Positions 43,237 to 51,905 of a stretch of 64,000 nt of DNA are shown in pieces (position 1 is the stretch's first letter; the number at the start of each line of letters is the position of its first letter). The notes below the pieces were generated by a model that saw only the letters and a program-made list of their open reading frames with translations, did not search any database and was not told the DNA's origin. The DNA comes from Streptomyces chartreusis (GTDB lineage: Bacteria > Actinomycetota > Actinomycetes > Streptomycetales > Streptomycetaceae), in assembly GCF_008704715.1 (NCBI RefSeq), contig NZ_CP023689.1, positions 8,680,001 to 8,744,000 of the forward strand, written 5' to 3'. Both the position numbers and the translations under genes were made by a program.

Positions 43237-43950
43237 ATGGCGCGCTCACCGCGTCGTCCCCGTATCTACTTCTCCTTCCGCAGCCCGTACTCCTGGCTGG
43301 CCTTCCACGACCTCACCACCGGTCGACCGGACGTCGTGGACGCCGCGGAGTGGCGGCCGTTCTGGGAGCCCGACGCACACAGCGAGAAGCTGCTCACCGA
43401 GGCCGGCGGCCGCTTCCCCTACACGCCGATGTCGCGCGAGAAGCACCTGTACATGCTCGGCGACGTACGGCGCCTGGCCGCCCGGCGCGGACTCGCGGTC
43501 ACCTGGCCACAGGACGTCGCGCCCTGGTGGGAGGCGTCCCACCTCGCCTATGTGGTGGCGGCGGCACAGGGTCGGGGACTCGCCTTCATCGACCGTGTCT
43601 ACCGTGCCCGTTGGCAGGAGAACCTGGACATCTCCGACCGGGGGACCGTCGGGCGACTGGCCGCCGAAGTCGGCGTCGACCCGGGCGCCGCCGAACATGC
43701 CGCCGACGACGAGCACATACGCGCCGAAGGCGTCCGTGCACTCCTCGACATCCACCGTGACGACGTCTTCGGCGTCCCGTTCTTCATGCACCGCCGCCAG
43801 AAGTTCTGGGGCATCGACCGGCTCGCGGACTTCCTCGCGGTGGTGGGGGAGGGCGCCGAGTCGGACGTGCCCGCCCCGCCGCCGTCGGTGTCGATCGCAG
43901 CGCATGACGCCCGCTCCAGCGACCTGGGACACGCGGGCGGCTGCGGCTGA
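43237..43950 (+). CDS. DsbA-family 2-hydroxychromene-2-carboxylate isomerase-like protein
   Basis: The 237-residue protein has a thioredoxin/DsbA fold of the HCCA isomerase/GST-kappa type: IYFSFRSPYSWLAF with the catalytic Ser near residue 13 in place of CxxC, a helical insert, and the C-terminal DDVFGVPFFMHRRQKFWGIDRLADFL cis-Pro region. HCCA isomerases use glutathione; actinomycetes lack it, so another thiol or none would be used. Such isomerases are found in highly reducing type II PKS clusters, where they are believed to set cis double bonds. The C-terminal tail is Pro/Ser-rich and likely disordered. Confidence 0.85.
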   Translation: MARSPRRPRIYFSFRSPYSWLAFHDLTTGRPDVVDAAEWRPFWEPDAHSEKLLTEAGGRFPYTPMSREKHLYMLGDVRRLAARRGLAVTWPQDVAPWWEASHLAYVVAAAQGRGLAFIDRVYRARWQENLDISDRGTVGRLAAEVGVDPGAAEHAADDEHIRAEGVRALLDIHRDDVFGVPFFMHRRQKFWGIDRLADFLAVVGEGAESDVPAPPPSVSIAAHDARSSDLGHAGGCG

Positions 43951-44673
43951 TCAGGCCGCCACCAGCGCCGGACTCACCCGCACCACCGCGATTCCCCGGT
44001 CGCTCCGCCCCAGCCGGAACCGCACCTTGTCGTGCAGCACCGTGCCGGAGACGGCCTTGCCGTCCACCTGGGGCTCGCCGGGGAACAGCGTGAACGTCCA
44101 GCCGCCACCGACCTCGCAGTCCGGGAGCTCGCTCCCGGACTGAAGCACGCGCGCGCCCCAGATCTGGCGCACCATCAACTCCCTGGTGTCGACGCCGTCC
44201 ACCGTGAAGGTGGCGGCGTCCGCCGCCGTGATGTCGTCGAAGCTGCCGAAGTGCAGCCCGGTCGGGCCGGTCACGGTGGCCACCGGCGTCCAGTCGGTGC
44301 CCGGCGGCACCGCCAGCCTGCCCGCCGGAAGGGCGCGGTCGACCACATCGACCGCGCCCTTGCCGGTCTTGCCTGTCTGGTCGGCGCGCATTGCCGGATC
44401 GACCGCGCCACGGGTGTCGAGCTTGTCGGGATCGGGCACCAGCAGGACGCCGAAGACCGTCTCGTCGGCGAACCGGGCACCCTTGAAGTGCTCACGCAGT
44501 GCCTCGACGGCACGCTCCGCGCGGCCCCACTGCGAGGCGTCCACGGTGCGTTTCAGATACGCGGCGGTCGGGAGCGGAAGCCCCGCCCGCTCGACGCCCT
44601 GCCGTACGGAGTCGCAGGTGTTCCATCCCGATTCGGCCAACAGCTTGATCTGCTCGCTGGCAAACAATGCCAC
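43951..44673 (-). CDS. unrecognised protein in the PabAB/AurF operon
   Basis: I do not recognise this 240-residue soluble protein. The N-terminal third is helical (EQIKLLAESGW, SQWGRAERAVEALREHF), and the C-terminal two thirds look like a beta-rich domain (TGPTGLHFGSF, FTVDGVDTRELMVRQIWGARVLQSG, WTFTLFPGEPQVDG). There is no signal peptide and no obvious catalytic motif. It is the third gene of a leftward group (AurF-like, PabAB, this gene), 66 bases after PabAB, and its stop abuts the isomerase stop of the convergent PKS operon. The start is uncertain: GTG 44673 touches GGAG directly, and TTG 44667 has a better-spaced GGAGG. Confidence 0.65.
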   Translation of the reverse strand: MALFASEQIKLLAESGWNTCDSVRQGVERAGLPLPTAAYLKRTVDASQWGRAERAVEALREHFKGARFADETVFGVLLVPDPDKLDTRGAVDPAMRADQTGKTGKGAVDVVDRALPAGRLAVPPGTDWTPVATVTGPTGLHFGSFDDITAADAATFTVDGVDTRELMVRQIWGARVLQSGSELPDCEVGGGWTFTLFPGEPQVDGKAVSGTVLHDKVRFRLGRSDRGIAVVRVSPALVAA

Positions 44674-44739
44674 CTCCGGTCGGCATGTCGCGGTTGCGGC
44701 GGCCGCGGTGCGCGGCCGGGATCGGGCCCACTCCCCAAG

Positions 44740-46884
44740 CTAGCCGATGCGGTCGCCGAGCGAGGGGGCCACCGGAGCCCCCGGTGCGGGCGTGTCGGCG
44801 GCCGGCAGCGGCAGTGCGCGCAGCGTGGCCTCCGCCTTGACCAGCATCTCGTCGTACTCGGCGAGAGGCTGCGAGTCGAGCACGATCGCCCCGCCGGCGC
44901 CCACGCTCAACTCCTCCCGCCACCGTACGGCCGTACGGATCACGATGTTGAGATCCGCCGTGCCGGAGTAGCCGATGAAGCCGAGGGCGCCCGAGTAGAT
45001 CCCGCGGGCCTGATCCTCCAGGGAGTCGATGATCTCCATGGTGCGCAGCTTGGGCGCACCGGTCATCGACCCGCCGGGGAAGCACGCCTTGACGCAGTCG
45101 ATGGCGCTCGCGTCCTGGCGCAGTGTGCCGCGCACGGTGGACACCAGCTGATGCACGGTCGTGTACGACTCGGTCGCCATGAACGCCGGTACATGCACGC
45201 TGCCGACCCGGCAGATCCGGCCGAGGTCGTTGCGCAGCAGGTCGACGATCATCAGGTTCTCGGCGCGGGTCTTGGGGTCGCCGGGGAGGGAGGCGCGCAG
45301 GGCCTCGTCGAGCGCGGGGTCCGGGTTGCGGCGGGTGGTTCCCTTGATGGGCTTGCTCTCCACGGTCCGGTCACGGTCGATCCGCAGGAAACGCTCCGGC
45401 GAGGAGCAGAACACGGACAGCTCGCCGAGGCGCAGCAGTGCCGCGTACGGCGCCGGGTTCAGGCTGCGCAGCCTGCGGTAGTAGGCCAGATCGTCGACCG
45501 GGGCCGGCAGCCGCAGGCTGTTGGTCAGGCATATCTCGTAGCTCTCCCCGGCGCGCAACTGCCGCTGGGAGGCAGCGATGTCGGCCAGATACTGCTCGCG
45601 GGGCCGGGCCAGCCAGCGGGTGACATCCGGGTCGGCCGCGGTCGGGACCGGCCGCGCGGCCACGGCGTCGGGGAGGGTACGCAGCACCGCGGCCGTGCGG
45701 TCCAGCCACTCCTCGGCGTAGGCGGCGTCCGACGGTTCGGCGAGGCCGACCAGATAGGTGCGCCCCTCCAGGTGGTCGACGGCCAGGAAGCGGTGCGCCC
45801 GCAGCCACATCGCGTCCGGCGCCGGGGCCCGGTGGGCGTTCTTGTCGGCGCCCGTGTCGGCCTTCAACTCGTAGCCGAAGTACCCGACATAGCCGCCGGA
45901 GAGGTCGAAGGGCAGGTCCTCGGTGCCGGTGACCTCGCGGCGCAGCCGGCCGTCCAGGACGTCGAAGATCGTGCCGTGCTCCAGGTACGGGATGCCGCCC
46001 GAGGGCTCGACGATCACGGACGCGTCGCCGACGCGGTAGGTGAGCACCTCGCCGTCGGGGCCGTCGGCGTCGCCCATGAAGGAGAAGCGGGACAGGCCCG
46101 GCTCCACATGGGCGCTGTCGAGCCAGAACGCACGGCTGCTGTCGCCGTGCAGGGCGGTGAACGCCGACTCCGCGTCCACGGCCCGCTCCAGGCACCGCAC
46201 ATGGGCGCGCAGGGCGGGTTCCGGGGACGGGCCTGCGGCGGCCGGAGTCGCGGGGTGTCGGGCCGGAGCGGCGGTGCGCGGCTGCGGCACCTGCCGTCCT
46301 GGGCGGGCCGCCAGCGCCAGTCGCCGGAAGTTCGCCATCAGTTCGGCGCCGTACTCGGTGGAGATCGACTCGGGGTGGAACTGCACGCCCCACCGCGGCA
46401 GTTCACGATGGCGCAGCCCCATGATCACGCCGTCCTCGGCCCGTGCCGTCACCTCCAGCTGTGGCGGCAGCGGTTCGGCGACGCACAGCGAGTGGTAGCG
46501 CACGGCGGTGAAGCGGTCGGGCAGACCGGCGAAGACATCGGTCGCGTCGTGCTCGACCGTCGTGAGGTGGCCGTGGCGGGGCTCGGGCGCGCCGACCACC
46601 CGCGCGCCCGCGAGCAGCCCGATGCCCTGATGCCCGAGGCAGACCCCGAGGACGGGCAGTCCGGTGTGCTCCAGCAGCGCGCGCGAATGCCCGAAGTCCC
46701 GTCGCCCCGACGGATGCCCGGGGCCCGGTGAGATCACCGCCGCGTCGAACGCGTCGACGTCCAGCCGACTCCAGGCCGGGTCGTCGTTGGGCACGACCGT
46801 CGGCTCCTGGCCATAGGTCTCGGCCAGCAGCTGGAAGAGGTTGTAGGTGTAGGAGTCGTGGTTGTCGATCAGCAGTGTGCGCAT
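44740..46884 (-). CDS. pabAB: aminodeoxychorismate synthase, fused PabA-PabB
   Basis: This 714-residue fusion has an N-terminal glutamine amidotransferase (Cys82 in GVCLGHQGIG, His170 and Glu172 in VQFHPESI) and, after a Pro/Ala linker near 200-225, the chorismate-using PabB domain. Residues 512-516 read PIKGT; the lysine (Lys514) marks aminodeoxychorismate synthase, whereas anthranilate synthases have PIAGT. MTGAPK and the GGAIVLDSQPLAEYDEM end are also present. It makes 4-amino-4-deoxychorismate, the p-aminobenzoate precursor. I see no pabC lyase in the cluster, so a genomic one must finish the job. Fused PabAB is typical of secondary-metabolite clusters using PABA starters. Confidence 0.95.
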   Translation of the reverse strand: MRTLLIDNHDSYTYNLFQLLAETYGQEPTVVPNDDPAWSRLDVDAFDAAVISPGPGHPSGRRDFGHSRALLEHTGLPVLGVCLGHQGIGLLAGARVVGAPEPRHGHLTTVEHDATDVFAGLPDRFTAVRYHSLCVAEPLPPQLEVTARAEDGVIMGLRHRELPRWGVQFHPESISTEYGAELMANFRRLALAARPGRQVPQPRTAAPARHPATPAAAGPSPEPALRAHVRCLERAVDAESAFTALHGDSSRAFWLDSAHVEPGLSRFSFMGDADGPDGEVLTYRVGDASVIVEPSGGIPYLEHGTIFDVLDGRLRREVTGTEDLPFDLSGGYVGYFGYELKADTGADKNAHRAPAPDAMWLRAHRFLAVDHLEGRTYLVGLAEPSDAAYAEEWLDRTAAVLRTLPDAVAARPVPTAADPDVTRWLARPREQYLADIAASQRQLRAGESYEICLTNSLRLPAPVDDLAYYRRLRSLNPAPYAALLRLGELSVFCSSPERFLRIDRDRTVESKPIKGTTRRNPDPALDEALRASLPGDPKTRAENLMIVDLLRNDLGRICRVGSVHVPAFMATESYTTVHQLVSTVRGTLRQDASAIDCVKACFPGGSMTGAPKLRTMEIIDSLEDQARGIYSGALGFIGYSGTADLNIVIRTAVRWREELSVGAGGAIVLDSQPLAEYDEMLVKAEATLRALPLPAADTPAPGAPVAPSLGDRIG

Positions 46885-46969
46885 GGCCCCTTCAGAGGGT
46901 CGGAACGGTCGCCGGTGGTGGGTGCGGGTGCCGCCGACGGTCGGACGTGGGTCAGGGCGGGGCGGCCGG

Positions 46970-47986
46970 TCAGCCGACGGAGACGGTCGACCAGTCGAAG
47001 GGCAGCTCGTCCAGGACGTCCATCTCGCGGCACAGCCGGTGCAGCCCGCCGAAGTCCTGCAGCAGCCGCTTGCGCGCGGCCGACGCTGCCACGTCCTGGA
47101 GCATCCGCCGCCCGCCCGGCACGTCCGTCAGCTCGACGATCCGGTGCCAGGTCGTGTAGTCGTTCGCCGCGAACGCCTCCATGCCGTCGGCGAGCGAGGC
47201 GAGGAAGAACCGCCGGTGCTCGGGCGTCAGATGGGCGTAGGCGGCCTTGGCGATCTCGGCCGCGATCGAGGAGTGGCAGTACTCGTCGCGGTTGTGGAGG
47301 TCGGCGGTGGCGCGGTTGATGGGCTGGACGGCGTCGTCGTCGGCGACGAGGTCGAGGTAGGCGTTGATGGAGATCTCGGCGACCGTCGTGTAGGCGAGCT
47401 GGTCCAGCCGGCGCAGGGCCGGTGTCGCCGCGGCGGCCAGGCGTTCCTCGTGCCTGCGGGCCTTGTGGCCGAGCGGCAGCGCGCTGTCGGGCATGGCCCA
47501 GCCGCGCCGACGGCGGGTCACCGCACTGGCGTTGAGGTGCATCAGGGTGTGGTACTGCTCGTCCACCATCGCCTGGGTCACGGCCACCGTCATGGATTCG
47601 CCGAGCCCGGTCTCGAATGCCTCGGCGGCCATCAGGGCGAAGCCGGGATTGACCACCCGCTGCTCGATGTCCTGGATGTTCTTGTTGAACGCGATCCAGC
47701 CCCAGGCGCGCAGCCGCGCCTTCGTCCCGTCGTCCAGCGCGAGATAGGTGGGGTGGTCGCGGAACGGCAGCAGGCTGTCGGGGCAGTCGGGCCGGTCCGG
47801 CTCGAACAGGTCGTCCAGGTCCGGCTCCTGGCGTTTGACCGCCGCGCGCCGATGCCAGTTGCCGGACAAACGGCTGATCACGGCGCTCTCCACGGGGTGC
47901 GTGGGGTCGTGGGCCGGTAATCCGGGAGGGGCGCCGCTGCGGCCCTGGTGGTCGCCCGATCGTTCGTCTGAAGAATCAATACTCAT
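46970..47986 (-). CDS. AurF-like di-iron N-oxygenase for arylamines
   Basis: The 338-residue protein matches the AurF family. All seven metal ligands can be placed: Glu109 (IQDIEQR), Glu143 and His146 (DEQYH), Glu204 (TVAEIS), His231, Glu235 and His238 (LHNRDEYCH). They are offset by a constant 7-8 residues from AurF numbering. AurF oxidises p-aminobenzoate to p-nitrobenzoate; relatives stop at hydroxylamine or nitroso and lead to azoxy compounds. It is encoded upstream of PabAB on the same strand. ATG 47986 has no Shine-Dalgarno and a possible -10 (TACAAT) 6 bases upstream, so the mRNA may be leaderless. Codon 23 is TTA (47918-47920). Confidence 0.92.
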   Translation of the reverse strand: MSIDSSDERSGDHQGRSGAPPGLPAHDPTHPVESAVISRLSGNWHRRAAVKRQEPDLDDLFEPDRPDCPDSLLPFRDHPTYLALDDGTKARLRAWGWIAFNKNIQDIEQRVVNPGFALMAAEAFETGLGESMTVAVTQAMVDEQYHTLMHLNASAVTRRRRGWAMPDSALPLGHKARRHEERLAAAATPALRRLDQLAYTTVAEISINAYLDLVADDDAVQPINRATADLHNRDEYCHSSIAAEIAKAAYAHLTPEHRRFFLASLADGMEAFAANDYTTWHRIVELTDVPGGRRMLQDVAASAARKRLLQDFGGLHRLCREMDVLDELPFDWSTVSVG

Positions 47987-47987
47987 G

Positions 47988-48000
47988 CATACATTGTATG
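47988..48000. promoter_or_regulatory. palindrome CATACATTGTATG over the AurF-like promoter
   Basis: This perfect 13-bp palindrome (CATACA-T-TGTATG) sits directly before the AurF-like start codon. On the minus strand it contains TACAAT (47998-47993), with TTCCAT 16 bases upstream (48020-48015) as a possible -35. A protein bound here would block initiation. The divergent CoA ligase gene starts 86 bases away and TATACT at 48005-48010 could be its -10. Confidence 0.6.
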
Positions 48001-48085
48001 GGTCTATACTCTGGATGGAAGCCCCCTCGGCTCGATGAGCCGTTCCGCAGGACTCGATGACGGACCGTCGGACGGATGACCTCGC

Positions 48086-49579
48086 ATGTGGCTGACCCAG
48101 ATCCTGGACCGCAACCGCCGCCGGCGTGCCGGACGCACCGCCCTGGTGGACGACCGGCGTGACGTGACGTGGAGCGAGCTGGCCGAGCGGGTGGACGCCC
48201 TCGCGGGAGGGCTGCTCGCACAGGGCCTCGGACCGGGCGACCGGGTCCTGCTGCCGGCCCCGGAGCGGATCGAGGTGTTCGAGGCGTACTTCGCCCTGGC
48301 CCGGATCGGCGCCGTCGCCGTACCGGTCGACCCGGCCGGCCCCGAGAAGGAGACGGCCGCCGTCGCCCGGAGGGCCGGCGCGGTGGCCGTCCTCGCCGAC
48401 CCCGCGAGCCCCACTCGGGCCCACGACCTCGCCCTACCGGTCGCCCTGGACCTCGCCGGCATGTCCGGCCTGCCGCCGTACCAGGGCTCCTGGCCGCAGG
48501 TGCGCCCCGACGACCCCGTCGCGATCATGCACACCTCGGCGACCACCGGCCGGGCCCGCGCGGTGATCTGGGACCACCGGAGCCTGATGCAGGTCTGCCT
48601 CGCCTGGCTCGCGGCGGCCGGTCCGGCCGAGGAGGCGACGCTCGTCAACTGCGCCCCGCTGTTCCACTCCAGCGTCGCCATGTCGTTCACGTACCTGGCG
48701 GGCGGCGCCGGCGTCGTCCTGCCGCCCGCGTCGGCACCGCACCGCACGCTGGACGCGGTGACCCGGCACCGGGCCACCCACCTCTGGCTCGACCCCGAGA
48801 CCCTGCGGCACCTGCTCCAGGCGTCCCGCTCACGGCCGCACGACACCGGAAGCCTCCAGGAGATCGTGTACGGCGGCGCCCCGCTGCCCTGGGAGGTCTA
48901 CCGCGACGCCGCCCGCACCTTCGGCTGCGCCTTCCGGCAGGCGTACGGCGCCGCCGAGGCCGGCGGGCACTTCGCCATGCTCGCCCCGCACGAGCACCCG
49001 GACCCGCACACGCCGCCCGACCGGCACCCCGCCCTCGGCGCGGGCCGGCCCCTGCACGGCGTCGACGTGCGGATCCGCCGTCCCGACGGCACCGAGGCGG
49101 CACCGGAGGAGTACGGCGAGATCTGTGTGCGCAGCGACAGCCTGATGCGCGGCTACTGGGCCGACCCGCAGGCCACCGCCGAGGCGACCCGCGGCGGTTG
49201 GCTGCACACCGGCGACCTGGGCCGGGCCGACACGGCCGGCCATTTCACGCTCGTCGGCCGGCAGACCGACGTGATCACCACCGGCGGGCAGGACGTGCAC
49301 CCGGCGGAGATCGAGCGGGTGCTGCTCTCGCACGACGGAGTCGCCGACACGGCCGTCGTGGGCAGGCCCGACCCGGCACACGGTGAAGTGCCCATCGCCT
49401 ACGTGGTGCCCGCCCCCTCGGCCCGCCCCACCCCCGACGAACTCACCCGGCTCATCACGGCGGAACTCGCCGGCCATCACCGGCCCGCCCTGATCACCTT
49501 CCTGGACACCCTGCCGCGCAACCGCTCCGGCAAGATCCTCAAGACGATCCTCCGGGACATGGCGGACGGACGCCCCTGA
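48086..49579 (+). CDS. aryl/acyl-CoA ligase (AMP-binding)
   Basis: This 497-residue ANL-superfamily enzyme has the ATP loop MHTSATTGRARAVIWDH, a middle QAYGAAEAGGHF motif, the hinge HTGDLGRAD, and the C-terminal lysine loop NRSGKILKT with catalytic Lys483. It adenylates a carboxylic acid and transfers it to CoA or to a carrier thiol. In this cluster p-aminobenzoate (or its N-oxidised form) is the reasonable substrate, to prime the type II PKS. ATG 48086. The DAHP synthase gene follows on the same strand after 51 bases; the AurF-like gene is divergent. Confidence 0.88.
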   Translation: MWLTQILDRNRRRRAGRTALVDDRRDVTWSELAERVDALAGGLLAQGLGPGDRVLLPAPERIEVFEAYFALARIGAVAVPVDPAGPEKETAAVARRAGAVAVLADPASPTRAHDLALPVALDLAGMSGLPPYQGSWPQVRPDDPVAIMHTSATTGRARAVIWDHRSLMQVCLAWLAAAGPAEEATLVNCAPLFHSSVAMSFTYLAGGAGVVLPPASAPHRTLDAVTRHRATHLWLDPETLRHLLQASRSRPHDTGSLQEIVYGGAPLPWEVYRDAARTFGCAFRQAYGAAEAGGHFAMLAPHEHPDPHTPPDRHPALGAGRPLHGVDVRIRRPDGTEAAPEEYGEICVRSDSLMRGYWADPQATAEATRGGWLHTGDLGRADTAGHFTLVGRQTDVITTGGQDVHPAEIERVLLSHDGVADTAVVGRPDPAHGEVPIAYVVPAPSARPTPDELTRLITAELAGHHRPALITFLDTLPRNRSGKILKTILRDMADGRP

Positions 49580-49630
49580 CATGGCGACCACGCCGGCTTT
49601 CGACGCGCACGAGACGGAGGACGACGCCCC

Positions 49631-50881
49631 ATGCGGGAGTTGACGGTGACCTCGCTGCACGGCCGCGCCCCCTGGCACCCGGCACGCTGGCGCGGACTGC
49701 CGGCCGGCCAACCGCCCGGCTGGCCGTACGACGACCGGCTGCGGCAGGCGCACGCCCAACTCGCCGCGCGCTCCGCGCTGGTGACCGCCGAGGAGGTACT
49801 GACGCTACGGCGCCGGCTGGCCGAAGTGGCGTACGGCCGCGGCATGGTGATCCAGATGGGGGACTGCGCCGAGCCCTTCGCCCCGGCGACCCCGGCCGGC
49901 ATCGGCCGCACCCTGGAGCTGTTCCGGGACGTCTCCCGGGTCGTCGGGGAACGGCTCGCGCTGCCCGTGCTCACGGTCGGCCGGATCGCCGGGCAGTTCG
50001 CCAAGCCCCGCTCCTCGCCGACCGAGGAGGTAGACGGGATCCCGATGCCCGCCTTCCGCGGCTTCCTCGTCAACGACATGGCACCCGACGCCACCGCGCG
50101 CCGCCCCGATCCACGCCGCATGCTCTGGGGCTACGAGCACGCCGCGCGCACCCTGTTCCTGCTGCGCCGCGCCGCCGACGAGGGCCTGCCCATGCGCGGG
50201 CACTGGGGCGACGGCCTGCCCGCGCTGTGGACCAGCCACGAGTCCCTCGTCCTGGACTACGAGGAGCCGCTGACCCGATGGGACGCCGAGGCGCAGGGCT
50301 GGGTACTGACCTCGACCCACCTGCCCTGGACGGGGGAGCGGACCCGCCACCCCGACGGCGCCCATGTGCGCTTCCTCGCCGGGCTGTTGAACCCGGTCGG
50401 CTGCAAGGTAGGCCCGGGAATGTCACCGGATGAGGTCGTACGCCTCGCCGCCACCCTCGACCCCGAACGCCGGCCCGGCAGGCTGGTCCTGATCTCCAGG
50501 ATGGGCGCGGACCGGATCGAGGAGCGACTGACCCCGCTGGTCGAAGCGGTCCGCGCGGCCGGGCACGCGGCCGTGTGGCTGTGCGACCCGATGCACGGCA
50601 ACACCGTCCGGGCCGCCTCCGGCCACAAGACCCGGCACATGGGGGCGGTGGTCGCCGAGAGCGAGGCGTTCGTGCGGGCGGTCTGCCGCGGCGGCGCCCG
50701 GCCCGGCGGCCTGCATCTGGAGAGCACCGCCGAGCCCGTGACCGAATGCGTCGGGGGCCGTTGCGGGATCTCCGAGAATGATCTGCCATTTGCCTACCGC
50801 AGCGCATGCGACCCCAGGCTGAATGCCGATCAGACCATGGAAACAGTGGAGCGTTTCGCCGAACAGTTGGCGAGAATCTGA
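49631..50881 (+). CDS. type II (class II) DAHP synthase, PhzC-like
   Basis: The 416-residue protein is a class II 3-deoxy-D-arabino-heptulosonate 7-phosphate synthase: QMGDCAEPF with metal-binding Cys79, GRIAGQFAKPRSSP, HESLVLDYEEPLTR, GCKVGPGMSPDE, RMGADRI and the late metal ligands in WLCDPMHGNT and GLHLEST. It catalyses the first shikimate-pathway step from PEP and erythrose 4-phosphate. It is shorter than the primary-metabolism enzyme (about 450-460) and lacks part of the N-terminal regulatory region, like PhzC of phenazine clusters, so it may escape feedback inhibition. It supplies chorismate for PabAB. ATG 49631 follows GGAGG at 10 bases. Confidence 0.94.
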   Translation: MRELTVTSLHGRAPWHPARWRGLPAGQPPGWPYDDRLRQAHAQLAARSALVTAEEVLTLRRRLAEVAYGRGMVIQMGDCAEPFAPATPAGIGRTLELFRDVSRVVGERLALPVLTVGRIAGQFAKPRSSPTEEVDGIPMPAFRGFLVNDMAPDATARRPDPRRMLWGYEHAARTLFLLRRAADEGLPMRGHWGDGLPALWTSHESLVLDYEEPLTRWDAEAQGWVLTSTHLPWTGERTRHPDGAHVRFLAGLLNPVGCKVGPGMSPDEVVRLAATLDPERRPGRLVLISRMGADRIEERLTPLVEAVRAAGHAAVWLCDPMHGNTVRAASGHKTRHMGAVVAESEAFVRAVCRGGARPGGLHLESTAEPVTECVGGRCGISENDLPFAYRSACDPRLNADQTMETVERFAEQLARI

Positions 50882-51102
50882 CTTCCTGCTCCTCGGGCAT
50901 TGCCACGCCTCCGCTCACCATTCCTTCACCCGATCGTCACTTCCCGGGCAAGTGCCAAGTCGGCCTGTGTCGCGTCGCCCACACCGGGGCCGAGCGCCCG
51001 GGGGAGTGCGGCGGTATGGAGTACGCTTGTGCGGGGATCGCTGTCGTCAATTGTTTCGAGTTGGACGGCAGTTGCTCCATAACGGGGATGATGGGGGCGT
51101 GC

Positions 51103-51834
51103 ATGGCCGTACGAAACCCGGTCAATCAAGATTCGATCGAGCCTCGCGACGCAAGTCACCGGAAACGACCGCCGGACACCGAGGCCAACGACAGCGAAAC
51201 GACAGAGACCCGCCGGATATTAGCCCGCGCCGGGGTGCGGTCCGGTCAACGAATTCTGGATATCGGCGCGTTGCTGCGACAGCGGGGTATGACAGATCTG
51301 GAAACGAAGGAGTTCCAGGTCGTCGGGGTGCGAGAAGCGGCCGGTACGGCGGCGCGGCCGCACCCGGTGCCGGCCGCCCCGGACCTCGACTTCACCGTGG
51401 CGCATCTGGACGAACTCGACCTGCCCGTCGCCTCCTTCGATGTGGTGGTGGCCCTCGACTTCTGGCCCTCGACACCCCTCGCGGTCGCCGCGCGCGGCTG
51501 GCGGCGCGTCCTGGAGCCCGAGGAGGGGACCGTGATCGTCACCGGGACCGACCTGCCCGGCGTCCACCGCGCGTCACGGCAGTGGACGAGCGCGCTGACG
51601 GCGGCCGGCTTCACGGTCGAAGCGGTGGCGAAGGCGCCGGCCGACTCCCGGCACTACGCGGCACTGGCGAGCGCGGTCGGACTCGGCGGGGAACGACTGC
51701 GCGCGGCGCTGGGTCCGGGAACGGCCGAATCGTATGCGGCGCACGTTCAGCGATTGCACGGCAGTACCCGTCACGAGTCGGCCGAATGCTTCGAGATCGT
51801 GGCCCGGAGTACGGCTTTTCGGTCACATCCCTAG
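51103..51834 (+). CDS. methyltransferase-like protein with degenerate SAM motif
   Basis: This 243-residue protein has a class I methyltransferase layout: RSGQRILDIGALLRQRGM where motif I (normally DxGxGxG) should be, a middle LDFTVAHLDELDLPVASFDVVVALDFW resembling motifs II-IV, and RRVLEPEEGTVIVTG like motif V-VI. The glycine-rich loop is missing, so SAM binding is doubtful and the protein may be non-catalytic. Codon 40 is TTA (51220-51222). ATG 51103 has GGGGG about 5 bases upstream; ATG 51088 is also in frame. The 221 bases before it hold no gene. It lies between DAHP synthase and MarR in the cluster. Confidence 0.7.
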   Translation: MAVRNPVNQDSIEPRDASHRKRPPDTEANDSETTETRRILARAGVRSGQRILDIGALLRQRGMTDLETKEFQVVGVREAAGTAARPHPVPAAPDLDFTVAHLDELDLPVASFDVVVALDFWPSTPLAVAARGWRRVLEPEEGTVIVTGTDLPGVHRASRQWTSALTAAGFTVEAVAKAPADSRHYAALASAVGLGGERLRAALGPGTAESYAAHVQRLHGSTRHESAECFEIVARSTAFRSHP

Positions 51835-51905
51835 CGCCGGATCCCGACGCCGGTCCGCTGGCGAGTGGATGTGGTCCTGTGCAATGATTGCGCGTACCTT
51901 TACGA

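Noticed and set aside
41105..43249. 714-residue antisense frame over KS-beta and the ketoreductase
   Set aside because: Same codon-bias shadow effect; no motif, no start signal.
44740..46884. Anthranilate synthase instead of aminodeoxychorismate synthase
   Set aside because: The motif is PIKGT with Lys514, the aminodeoxychorismate synthase signature, not PIAGT, and the AurF-like neighbour fits p-aminobenzoate. Phenazine synthesis is likewise not supported: only the DAHP synthase resembles phz genes.
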